NCBI RefSeq assembly: GCF_964355755.1
Contig: NC_092674.1
Span: 31,236,001 to 31,300,000 of the forward strand
Length of the DNA: 64,000 nucleotides
Reading direction: 5' to 3'
Origin: Antedon mediterranea
Taxonomy: Eukaryota; Echinodermata; Crinoidea; Comatulida; Antedonidae
The translations under genes and the position numbers were made by a program. Below, one piece after another: positions 12,915-26,038 of the stretch. Each line of letters starts with the position of its first letter. Position 1 is the stretch's first letter. The notes beneath the pieces were generated by a model. The model was not told where the DNA came from and ran no database searches. It saw only the letters and a list, made by a program, of their open reading frames with translations.

Positions 12915-15900
12915 TCACCTTTGACCGTTAGTGATCAAATTAAACTTACAATATCGCATTACCGAAAGTCAAATGAAAGTAATGTATTAAAATGAGCGTA
13001 CAGTTGAAATGCTGCATGTACGTAAAGCACACTACCGACGGTATGGGTGGTCCTGTGGACAAGAAGCGGACAAAAACCTGTATACGTAACGACTGACATG
13101 ATGATTGCTTTTACCTGGACTTCGAATAATACACAGATTGCCACTAATGGCTAACTAAACAATTGAGTAGATAGTACATGTCGTAATAAAGTCTCTTGCA
13201 TGCGTTTATACAAGTCAAGAGGACGATGAAAAATATGACAGTTTGAATTCCGAGTGAAATTAATGGATTGCTGTTTCCGGTCAATCGTATTTGAACCCGG
13301 TCACTCAGATTATTAACAAAATTGACATTTGATGTTTGCTTGTCTTTCTCATCAATCTTTCTGTACTCATTACCACTTTCTGAGATCTTATTAGCAAAAC
13401 AAAAAATTTACAGAACTCAAAAAGGATGGGAATGTGGTTTAGCAGTTCGTCACATCACTCTCTAAATAAGAATATTTAGGTAACTTACCTTAATTCGGGC
13501 ACAATATAAACTCTAAGTTGAGGCTTAACCTAACAAACCCTTTAATTGGTCCTCCAAATTCTGAATGTAAACTTCTCATTTTAGGTCAAGTCAACGATGT
13601 CTATAGGCCTTATAAAATAAACAAACAAAAATCCATGATTTATTTACATTTTCACACCAAGAATTTCTTAAATGATACTTATACTAATCTAAAACTATTA
13701 TTAAGTATAAATAACTATATAAATTCATGTTTATTTTTGTTATTTCCATTTGATCAGTTCATTTTATTTAAAAATACATGTTAATACTATATTTCCATGG
13801 AAACAAAGCACACATGGGCATTGCCATGGAGTAATTAACACCGTAAATTACTCAAAATAAAAAAAAAATATTTCTACTTTTACAATTCGTATATTTCCAT
13901 TGAAAGAACATGTGGATTCATTGATATTATTAATATGATTGTATACAAACGATATAGTGATAACAACTGTATACAACAACAAATGAAACAGAATTGGATG
14001 GGAGAGCGTCACTAGCTACGCGCCTATCGAGTCAACAAGTCATTCTGCGCATTATGTGAATGTATTTAAAAAAAACTCTTATTTAAAAAAAGCACTTTGA
14101 TTGATTGATTTTATCAATATAGATTCGTACATTCAACACCAATGTGAAATTTGATACCTAAATATAATGATATGTACGAAACATCATTCGTGTTGACATT
14201 ATATTTTAATTAGCATTCAATAGATTGATTCGTATTGTTGGCAGTCAGGAGACAATTCAGAATGCGTACGATATTAACACGTCTATTCATTTGTGTGTAT
14301 TGGTTATCACCATCGTTATATAATAAGAAATGAGCTACGAGCGCACAGTCATGATGCCAACATGAAAGAGTCTCCTTAATAGGTGTCCTCTGAATGGGTG
14401 TGTCACCATGGGTGTGTCACCATGGGTGTCCCCCTAAATAGAGGAGTCCTAAAAGAAGGTTTATACTGTGTTTATTTAACGAAATTATGTATGGTTGCAT
14501 TGTGCATTTTGGTTATCAACTGCGTGAAACAAAAAAGGAGGGCTGGTTGTAAGTTTGAATTGACCAATCTGTTAGTATATACCTTCCCACTGCTAATCCG
14601 AAGATTCTATCACTGCGTAATAAAAGTTAACAATATAATGTTGAGCTCTGTTATTGATAATTACAACAAATATTTGTGTTTGTATTGTTTCATATCCAAG
14701 TTTTAAATTTACTCGCCCTAAGCCCATTCTATAATGTCATATACTAAACGCACATTGTCGTTGGTTACAAACTCAATAAACTACATCATTTTTCTATTGG
14801 GACAAAAGGGTAACACGTGACAAACTGGATCAATTCAAAATGGAGCGTACCTCGTTCACTTGAATGTAAATCACCGGTTTAATTATAAATGACTTTCCCT
14901 AATTGTCTAGTAGATTGTTATTACAATCATCATAAAAATACTTCATTATTGTTTTCATTATTGCAATCAATTATAAGAACACTTTGCCTCACGCAATTTT
15001 ACGACTGAACCTCTAATTGCGCGCCACTCGAGTCGTCACACGCCAGTGTTATTTGGTCAATCTGGGTTGTTCTACGTAATGCTAAATGGTCCTACGACCA
15101 AATCCATTAACTCCACCCTCGAGTAACATTGTTACCAGGATGTTCGGGTGCGAAGCTGGATCATTATCATATAGATATATAGATGAATATTGATAGGATG
15201 CAGTTCTAGCGCTCGCAAATCACTCGAAAAATGCAATTCTTAGACCCTGGATTCAATCGAGTGGCAATCTCACGCAATCATATTGTGAAACAAAGAAACA
15301 AACATGCATTATATTGAACAGGTAGATATTACGTTCGTAATTAAATAGTATGATTAATAGCAAAGATAGAAGGATTCGCGTTTGCTTCTCTTCATCCGTG
15401 TCACTTGATTAAACGAGAAATCCTTTTAATTTTCATCATATCGCCAAAGAGCTTTGTTTATTTTCGACTCAATCCTGGTTTCTCTTAAAATGCAACTACT
15501 TGACTAAAAGAGATGTCCTTGGTACTAAAATATTGCAAGATAAACGTTAATGTAATGCTGATTGCTACAGTGGTCAGTATTCGATTGACAACACTTTGAA
15601 TTCCGACGTTTCTGTTATCAGGCCTCGTTAGAAACTACTCTTATTTGTCCGAGACGCACTTTATACAATCTATGCTTCAATATTTTAATGCATTATTGTA
15701 TTTCAAGTGTGAATGGACATTATAGAAACCAAGCCTGCTAACGAACAAGTATTTCTACATCTATTCATAAAGCACTTAAGTCATTGCAATGAATTGTAAT
15801 TATAAGTTCTGTAATAATTAACGTTCAGTGTATAATTGTATTTCAAGTGTGAACGGGCGTTATGAATTGGTTGTCGAACGACGCCTACTAACGAACAAGT

Positions 15901-18900
15901 ATTCATTACAATACTTAGAACCAAATCATTTGTAATTAATATTAAGTAATATGTTATTCATTTAGTACTCACCGACACATTAATCATCTCTATTAAAACA
16001 TTGAAGGTTTTAAAGAGGTTAATTATACAGTAATACAATATAATCAAGAAATTGCAATTCATTAACTATTATAGGCCTACACCAGTTCACATGCGACGTG
16101 TACTAAACGAATACAACTTTTAAAATCTTATTAAAATAATATAAATGTAACCATATCATATCGCCCAGAAGCTGATCGTGTCAGATCTATTTGTAACAAT
16201 AGTGTATACATTAAAACACAGTAGGTCTAAATCATCTGCATGCAAATACGATACGAAAACAATTAAGTTATAGGCTAATAACGGGAAAAAATATAAAACA
16301 GTGTATTTAAAATAAATTAATAAAGTTAATAAAGAACAACTAACTTAGGGAATGAAATGTTTAAGTCTTTCTTACAATAAGAGGCCTACAATGTAATGAG
16401 GAAGAGAATATAGGAGGAATCGAAAAGTGTGTATTATACTGGTAAAACAATATTAAATATTGTGGTTGAGCAGAAGAACTTTGCCTATGTACACAACCTA
16501 TTACGAAACTGTATACTTTTGAGCTGCTAAAGCAAACGCCCTTTTGATAGACACGATCCAATACATTGATGTTATTAATATCAAAAGAAATAAAATGAAA
16601 AGGATGCTTGAGAATTAGATATGTGATTTTGAATCCATTAAGCAATTTGATAATGTATTTTATAATGGGTGATTCCATTAGGTAAAATTACTTTGAATGC
16701 CATTAGTATAAATAACAGTAATCATTGTTGTTCCAATCCCGCAAATGGAGTTGGTTATTTTTCTCATTCTACAGTTTTTATAACGCGATTTTTCGGAAAG
16801 CGTCCAATCATACCCCGTTTACTAGTCGTAAATTGGGTCGCTTAATCGATTACATCACATCACTGTTGATATTGTAAACGAATATTTGTAATACTTGAAT
16901 ATATGTCTCAATATCATGTTAACTAATGCCACATTATGTAACAAGATGTTTACATAGAATCAATGTGTTCATATACACCCACGATACCATTAATACAAAC
17001 ATTACTAGAAAAGTGGATAGAATAGATGAGGGCGCTACTCATTAAATTTAACAACAGTCTTAATACCGTTTTATTGTTTTTACACGTAAATACCACTATA
17101 TTTACAATAAGTATACAATGTTGAAATTTGTTTTAATCTGTACAACTGTTTGACATTAACATGTAGAATAGGTCACGTAAAAGGACGTAATCTGTGCTAG
17201 CTGTGCGGTTTGAATTGAAAGTGTCAGGTATCTGAAATTCATATTAATTTGTACAATCTTCGAATAAGTTGTTAATGTTATAGTCTACCTGAAACTAGTT
17301 TGACGGAACACACATTTGTTTTATTTGCCCTGATATTAGCTAATATTAGATATGCAAAAATCGGGCAAGTTGAAAGGATTAATATTAATTATTATTATTA
17401 TTTAAATAAAGATAATGAAAAGCAATGAGTTAAATAAATAATGAGCTTTATACATATCTAGGACTATAAATGTATATACAGGTACGTAGGTTTATTTTAA
17501 CATGCATTCAAAGTAAGTAATTTATATCTAAATAAATATACACGAACGTACCGGATGATAATCCATCCAGGTATATGACGATTAACAATTATTAACATGC
17601 ATTTTCGTTGGTATAATAATAATACACCGTATGGAGAAGTTTTTACAACAAAATTATTGTTGTAAATATGATTAAAATGAAAATATAAACACATTTTAAA
17701 CAATAGTGTAGAAATCGGGGGAAATTAAAAAACGAGGCTGAAATAATAGAAAAACATCTGGCTCTGCTGAGTCAATGAAATTAATTTTATATTGGTTTAA
17801 AATATCTAACTATAGGTCAGCGTATTGATATAAATTTAAATAGCAGATGTTATAAGGTTTGCAATATTACGATAACGTGACAAAAGTAGTATTCATAAAG
17901 TAGAATTATAGGTCTACTGTATATTGAGATATATCATTAATATTTCATTATTCGTGTCAATGATGACACAAGAAAGAAGAGACGTCGAGTTTGACGCACG
18001 CGTTGCAAATATGCGTATGCAAGTAATGATGTAATAAAAATGACGCGCTCATGGCATCGACGTAACGTGGTTTTCTCTTAAATGGAATATATTTATGCGT
18101 AAAGACAATAATAACTACTTTATAATTACATTTACATGAATTTATACAATTTGGCAACAATCACATTGTCAAGGACATGAGACACATTCGACGTTCTTTA
18201 AATATTTTGATACCAATTTTTGTGTTATAATCAACATCAAGCAATCTATCACAACTCAGCATTTTAAAATAATGAAACGACGCAATTCATTATTTGCTAA
18301 TGTTATATTATACCTTTGTTTGGTTTGGCGCTATGAATAATGTATTATTGCAATTGACTAACTGCAGTCTTTAGAAGGCAGACAATCATATCAACCATTT
18401 AAGTAATTGTTTGTAAATAACACTAAACGTCTGGAAATTATAATCGATAGGAGACAGAATAATACATTTATTTTGAATTATAACTCTATCTGTATTATTA
18501 GTAAAAACACGTCATTTTCATGTCCGCAAAAAAAAAAACCCACCCACTATATTTCATAATGAACTTAGTATTACCTCGTAGATTGCAGGCGTTATGCCAT
18601 GAATATAACACGATAACTGACGCGTTAAGACGTGCACAAACGTCGCGCGCGCGTAAACTTTGTTATTTCTTGTGTTACGGACGCTTTTGAGATCCTGTTT
18701 CATGAATGGTCAACATTTAATTGTATTAAACATAGGTCTACTAACAATTTGAATTGTATTTTCATTGAACAATTAAAGTTATATTATATATTATATCCAT
18801 TTTATTATTTTACACCCGAGACATCGTAAACCTAATGGAAAACACAAAGAATGTACCCAATGTTATCTTCGTCCATTAAAGAAATCCCAAGTGTGACGAA

Positions 18901-19070
18901 ACGGCCTTGTTGCCATGGGTTGAACATTTGACACACAAAAACGACGCTTATTTGGACCGGTAATAATCATTGAATATCATATTTTTAATCTTTTATCGCA
19001 TTTTCTGCTTTTAATATTGAAGTTTATACCATTTTCAAGCTACGAGCACACTTGTTTCCGTTTCACGGAA

Positions 19071-19210
19071 CGGAAGACGGTGCCGTGTTGTTGAACGATG
19101 TCTGTCGGAAGACGGTGCCGTGTTGTTGAACGATGTCTGTCGGAAGACGGTGCCGTGTTGTTGAACGATGTCTGTCGGAAGACGGTGCCGTGTTGTTGAA
19201 CGATGTCTGT
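19071..19210. repeat. Four perfect copies of a 35-base tandem repeat
   Basis: Four identical units start CGGAAGACGGTGCCGTGTTG and end GAACGATGTCTGT. They are markedly GC-richer than the flanks. Perfect identity points to recent expansion or homogenisation. Because 35 is not a multiple of three, the frames running through it change reading phase between units and look artificial. Confidence 0.9.
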
Positions 19211-22200
19211 CGTTTTTTTGTTATTGAATTGAAAAATTACATTTCTTGGCGAAATCATATAGAAAGACGAAATGAGAGAAACGTTAAGCTTTTCGCAATC
19301 TGTTCGTTAGCATTTTATAGATGACTTTTTTTTTTCAATCATTGATTTACAATTGAACATTTCGAAGCCATCGTTCGGTACTGTTTATTGGTCTGCTTTT
19401 ATCCCCTTATGTACCTATATTAAGATATACCGCACACATATCTAGGATGACTTCAATAGTGAATTATGTTATCTATTTGCAAAAGTAGTAGGCAACCTTT
19501 CCCAACGCGATGATCCAAGCTTGAAAACAAAGATTACATCGAAAATAGATTCCATAATCGAACGCAGAAACAGCAATAGGGAATTTAACATCTAATGGCT
19601 TATCACTTGTGATTATTTCTGTACGGAATTAAATAATTGCTCTTATTATTGTCGCTCCTGTTGTGAAAACCTTTTAGTCTCAAATGGCATTGAGCGAAAA
19701 ACAAAAATCCTGCAATTTACTTAGTAACCGACACTATTTTACCCCCGACTGTTTTTAACATTCTGTCTGTAATATTGTTGATGTGAATATAGGCCATATT
19801 GATATTGATTGCGGAGGACTTGAAGGTTGTATCGGCCCCCTTCGTCCCCTGTGATTAGTATTTCGCGTTCGATTGAATATAGAGGCTTAAATTGTGTGCT
19901 GTGTTGGAATTAAATAACAAGATTTTGAAAGCATTTATATGACTGAAATGAATCGATGTAATTTAGATATTTTAGAAACGAAATACGCGTGCACACTTTT
20001 ATAACTGTGATAAATATGAGGATACTAACTAAAATGCATCGATAGAGTGAAAGTAATGGAGGGATTTAAATGATTAAAATATTAACAGTAAGGTATGAAA
20101 TATCAAACCGATGAATGGATATAAAAGTAGAAAAGGATTATGCCTATTTATATGGTTTAAAAAAAGTTGCCACAGTGACGAGGTATGATAAAAAATAATA
20201 ATAAACAAAAAAACACAACAAAAATCAATTTAATATTTGAGATAAAAATGTAAAAGAAACATTTTACCATAAATATGAATTTATGTTGAGTTCGACGGTT
20301 TTGTTTATTCTAAACTGTTATCTTTATTGAAAAAATCGTAAGAAATGTGATGACGTCATTATTGTCATTAATGTATTGAGTGTTGTGGGTCAATTCTTTA
20401 AAACCAAGGTGATTGGTACAAATAAAAAAAAAATAATAATAAATCTAGACTGTTTACATTTAAATTATATCATTAAAAAAAGTCAAAACAACTTGATGTG
20501 TGCATAGTTCATATGTAAAGTTTGTGACATTGAATCTTAGTCATCCAAAAGCCAACACGTCCACTTTCCTAGGGGACATGAAGGCTTTACAACATACCTA
20601 ACCCAAGCCTCGTAGGTCATTTATTTGATAGGCTAAGATGACATTCGAACATACCGAGGAAATGTGTTTGCTGGGGCCTGGAAGTTGGTAAACTCGACCT
20701 TGTTCAAGGTCGCAGTACGACGCCTAGCTTAGTTCAGGTACGTGGTGGGTTAGGCCAATATCATCTATTTTTGTTTTGTTATCATTTCGATTCAAATGCT
20801 CGTTTTAAATTCAAGAATGCACGATTTACCTTCTTAATGGTAATTTTTTGAAATATTTATCGATAACTCAATTTGTAATATTTGCATAATACAATGATAT
20901 TTCTAATAACTTTCACTTTTGTCGGGTCGGTGGCCGTATAAGGAATGTTTCGACTATTTAAAAATGCATTTTCTTCGTGTTTTTTCAAGTGTTTATAACA
21001 TGCGAGTAATTACATTAAAACATTTCGGCATTAGGTTTAAAGAAAATATATTGGTATCGCATTGATTAAAGTTAAAGTTAAAAGACAAAGTACAACGTAC
21101 CACAATACACGTGTCACAAACTAAACTTATATTATGTAGTTTCAAATATCGATTCATTTTATTTTAATATAAATTTTAATTAAAGGTATGATAAACCCAA
21201 TAAACATGGAGTATATTCACATCTGGATCTCTACACCAATAAAGGTATTAATTTAAAAATATGATTAAGAAGTACTTGAGTAGTAATATATTTTAAGTAT
21301 TATTAAATAAAACTCCTAAATAATACAAACGTGTAAAAATCAACAGTTCAATGAAATGGTGTAATTGTAAGAGTTGCTATCGTATGTTATTATTTCTTTG
21401 TATGATACGCTTAATAACTGGCGTTTAGTAGTTAGATACATTTAATATACTAATATAAAACACATTCATTGTTATATCACATTATTTTAATGTTGCTACT
21501 TAATTAGTTTTGAACTATTGCATTCAAATGATATTACTCTACTAAATAAACTCAACAATATTATTGATTTATATTCGTCTAAATGTGTGTTCTCTTGTTT
21601 TTATCTCTTACCTGTGTGTATATATCAGCACGTACTTACATTAAGTTCTTTTACTAAATAATTTAATAAGAATTTAACACAGTTTGCTTCTTTATAACAC
21701 AAAGAAAGTCTAGTATAGTCAATTTTTAGATCCTAATAATAATTATATGTCTATTCTACAATTTCTTTTTTTTTACATCTGGGCCAATCTTTTAATATTG
21801 TATGTTTGCATAACATGTGTTAATATATTTTGCAGTAAACATTTGCTAGTTTAAACCTATAGTTTTGGGCTTAATTCAAAATACCAAACCATCACATTTA
21901 CAAACGTTATAGGCCTAGCCTAAAAGAAACTTTAATTCAAAAAGGGACTGAGAAGTAAACATTTGAACTTCCATGGCGAGTAATTTCTCAGCGTAAACTT
22001 TTATCCACAATATTTAAAATACCGGATGGATATTGCCCTGCTCTATGATCATAATGTTTAGTTTGATTTTCTCAAGAAAGTCGTTTTACAGAATATTTCC
22101 TGCCTTTTGAGTTGTAAAGTGTAATAAAAAACAAGACAACAGATATGTGCGAAGTCTTTCGATCCGTTCACAAACTTTGCCTACCAACTTTGAGGCATCC

Positions 22201-25060
22201 AGTTAACCCCATCACTCCGAAAATTCCTTCACTCCACACGCAATAACTGAGCTAAACCGAACAGTATGTTTGCAATAACACGGGGGCCTAGAGGTCCTAC
22301 AAGTTATATGACTTCAATTAAGTAACATTAATCAACTTATTTCACTCCCAAGTTTTTAGCAATGTTTTTAAATTGTAAAGACAATGACGAATCGACATTT
22401 TTATTAGGGTGTAACAAGTTAATTAGGTGAATAAATTAAATGTCTTAAAAATGTCATTATTTTAAAAACATTGGTTATTTACAAGTCGTAATTTATACAA
22501 CGAACTTACACCCACTCCTCCTACCCATCACGCACCTTTCCTTTCCGTTCCTTTCAACTAGATTGTGTATTGTACCTACAAGGCCTATACATTAATCATG
22601 TTAAAAAATGTATTCTAGTTTCTAATTTTATACATATAAACTTTATTTTTTCAGTTTATACAGCACAACTCGTTCAATCAACATTAATTTTTTTTTCTTC
22701 ATGATATGAATAACAAAATATGAGATTAAATAACAACAAAAATAATGTTTACATTTTCCATTTGTGAGAATAAAATTATTATTCTATTAGTTACAGTATA
22801 AAAAAGTAAAAAAAATCATGTAAAATTCTCTTGCTGGTAAACCTTTCGATTAAAAATAGAAAGATAACGGTAATCAAATTAAATACATGAAGTAGACTTT
22901 AGTGGTATTACCAAAGATTTAAACGTTGTAATTCACGTATTTCATAAAATAACATTTGATGGAAATGTATCACGTATGATACGCTGAAATGGACTTTTCA
23001 AGGTAACAGAACCATTATGTTATTTCACAATATATTTATTTAGAACAATTCATTACGTGAAATCACGAATAATATTATTTAAACATGATCTGGCTGTTAT
23101 ATGGCACAATTAAATCACGTTCAGGATTTGCGTTGAAGGTTTGTTACGAATGCAAAACGTGGTAAAACGAAACATTACTAAAAGTAAAAGACAAAACCTC
23201 AGTTGGAATTGAATGTTATTGATGGAAATGTCTCAATATGTGTCGCAGAAAATTATGCACATAATTATAGCTAAATAAGAGCCTAAGGACCTACATTGAA
23301 TAAGTTCGGTTGAACTTTTATTTTCCAGATAAGATCGTTGTTATTCATTTCAAAGATATTTTTGACCGAATTTGAAGGCATAGGTTGAAAGAGTTTAGTA
23401 CTGGGCACACATCGCCATTACATTCGTTCAGTTATGTTAAAACAGATTGTATTGATAACGCACGTACACAAATGATCTGAAATGTTATTGAACGGTTGTC
23501 TCATTTTCACACGTTTGTATAAATGATGTTAGCCACTCGACTTATTTTAGGTATGAAGGTATGTGGTTCCAAAGAAATTTCATTTAGTCAATTATTACTG
23601 TAATTCAAAAGAACGTTACTTCAAATTGCACAAAGATATTTTAGATTAGTTGCACAAACGGTGAAATCGACAGGCCTGAAAGAAAATAACGTATGTGAAG
23701 TTGTCTGATTGACTCTCTGCATGGTGGATAGAAATCAATCACAAAAACCATTTCATCTCGGTGTATTTCTGCTTTTTCATTTGGCTTAGGAGCAAATGTC
23801 ACGAATTCCCGGTGCTTGTCGGCGCCGAATCGAACGCCGGGCTAGGCCTAGCTCTCAGATGGATGCAGAGTGAAGTCATTTTAAAGTCACACGAAGGTTG
23901 ATGGGGCCAGGCCTTAGCAAGTCAAACCATCATATTGCTTTATTTGTTTTTAGACAGGTGCAGAACTTTGGAGTGAAAAGATAACTCGATAAATCAACAA
24001 GTGACGAAGTCTTCAATACAATCACCACATGAATCCGTGGGATAAAGACTCGGTCTGTCCAGATGCCAAAGACAACTTCAGAATGTTAATTACAGAATAA
24101 ATGCATACACGCTTTGAGCAGCACTAAGCATGTTCTTAACTCAGATCTAAGTTATTTACAACAAAATTAAACTTAATGTCCAATAACTTAATGATTTTCA
24201 AAATACAGGAGGGGGTACCTGATAACGAGCATATGGAACGCAGCTAACTGATGACTTTTAAATTAAATTTCGTTCTGACAGAATTGACATACCGATATTT
24301 TGGTTGGTGGTTCTAATTTGATAATATCCCCCCTCCCTCCCTCCCTCCCTCGTAAGAAATATTTTGCTAGGTGACATACAGTAGAAATCTAAGATAAAGA
24401 ACTTGTGTATGCATTCTAATCTCAATAATAGATGGCCGATCCTATTAACATAATAAGAAAGTTCAAACAAACACATTCAGTGAACAAAGCAACCCCATAG
24501 CGAACACAACATTATTACAGTAATATACTGGTATTGTATAGAAGAAAAGAAAGGTTTGAGTAAACTAATAAAACATATTTAAAACCAGTTCTTCTAAAAA
24601 AATTAAATTCTATTTTTAACAAGTTAATTTAATGCTTACTTTCCGAAATAAAAGTATGGTGTATCAGTAATGCATCAATCTTTTGTTTTTGGTTAAAACA
24701 TTTCAAAATATGATATCTTCAATCCTTTGCATAATGCATCAATACAATTATAACATGGTTCCATAGGATCAGGGGTCAAAGTTGAAGGGGAAAAGGCATG
24801 CTTTTAGAAAGTAGCAAACAGTAAAAAGTGTGAGAGTAATTTATAAATTGAATATAAAAAGTGACTATTTACATAAAACTAAATAAAAGATTAGGGGCCT
24901 AGAAATGTTTATAAATAATGTTTGTAAATAATCATATTTTAAAAAACATAGTTAAACTATTCGTTATTACTGTTACATCAGAAACGATGTTACATCATAA
25001 ATGATTCTATAACAGGGCAGAAATACTTTGTAAGACAAACATTGTGTTCAACCAAAGTCT
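19211..25060. other. Gene-poor region, non-coding
   Basis: No supported gene. A (CCCT)n run lies at 24328-24350. Segments around 20540-20720 and 23800-23890 are more GC-rich than their neighbours but show no long or conserved frame. Two TAGGCCTA motifs fall here (21910, 23843). Confidence 0.5.
24328..24350. repeat. (CCCT)n simple repeat
   Basis: A run of CCCT units beginning with extra Cs. A simple polypyrimidine microsatellite, with the purine strand reading GGGA. Confidence 0.9.
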
Positions 25061-25202
25061 GAAGCTCTGTCTACAATATCAAACTAGTTTGACAAAAAAG
25101 GTGTGCCCAAATATGGTAGTGATCTAACCAAATATGGTAGTGACAGTGGACACATACATTTTTTGTCACATAAACTTTGATACGGTAGTGTCGACAGTGC
25201 AG
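25061..25202. mobile_element. CArG-bearing inverted-repeat element (family 1), copy F
   Basis: The left end GAAGCTCTGTCTACAATATC and right end GGTAGTGTCGACAGTGC are diverged but recognisable. Two perfect CArG boxes, CCAAATATGG at 25107-25116 and 25128-25137, again start exactly 21 bases apart. Confidence 0.8.
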
Positions 25203-25896
25203 AATTATCTATGACAATGTGCAGTGGCCTTTCTTCTGCGTTTAATACATTAATGTTTCTATCCTTAAAAACATTAATGTATTAGTTCAGATGTATGTAA
25301 TACATGAATGTTTCTGTTTTTCAGAATGTTGTAGTCAGTTATGTTTTTCCTGTTTTAGAAACTTGTTTAACTTTAATTGAACCTGTTTTGTTTGTTCAGG
25401 CGCTGAGGTAATGACGTAAGCCCAGAGGCGATCTGTGGTTTGATACCTCAACAATGTTATTTTAACGAATTTAGCTACCGTACAGGATATGATATTCGTA
25501 ATTAAAGAAGTTTGACCGAAATATAGATATTAACATTTAACAGTTTTTAGTTTTGATAATGTAAATGTATATTTGATTAAAGGAGAATACATCGACAGAA
25601 CAATGAAATGTAAACAACAGTCTAGCCTACCCTTCCATTTATAATTTGATGTTTATTTGGGCCTACACAGTTTCTCGTAAATAATTGTTTTGTTAACTGT
25701 TTGCAGTCAAATTGTTTTTTCTCTTCGTTATGTTATTGCAAAGCGTTCACCGTATGCAAACGACGTTTTTTGTTTATATCTATAACAATACCGATACAGA
25801 TTTAATGACGAAGAGAGAATTGTAATAATAATTTATATGTATAACAAATAATTTAAGATTTAAAAAAAAAAAAAAAAATATGTATGTAGATGTTTT

Positions 25897-26038
25897 GTAT
25901 TGCATGGCCTGCTACCGTCATACTTCCTATACCGTTCCCTATTAGACACGTTATCAATAGAATACTTGTATTACATGGCCTGCTACCGTCATACTTCCTA
26001 TACCGTTCCCTATTCGACACGTTATCAATAGAATACTT
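25897..26038. repeat. 71-base direct repeat, two copies
   Basis: Two near-identical 71-base units (CATGGCCTGCTACCGTCATA ... GACACGTTATCAATAGAATA) sit head to tail just after an A-rich run (25861-25879). They differ at a few positions. An open frame crosses both but has no recognisable protein. Confidence 0.85.

Larger units (their letters stand above)
10447..19070. other. Gene-poor region, non-coding
   Basis: AT-rich intergenic sequence with only short unsupported frames. It holds small repeats (listed separately), a diverged direct repeat (15697-15753 against 15833-15903, sharing AACGAACAAGTATT and ATTTCAAGTGTGAA) and several CpG-containing islets, for example near 12120, 15010 and 18620. 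No gene, tRNA or complete transposon is recognised. Confidence 0.5.

Noticed and set aside
19040-19324. Frames on both strands across the 35-base repeat
   Set aside because: The peptide repeats shift phase between units because 35 is not a multiple of three; an artefact of the array.
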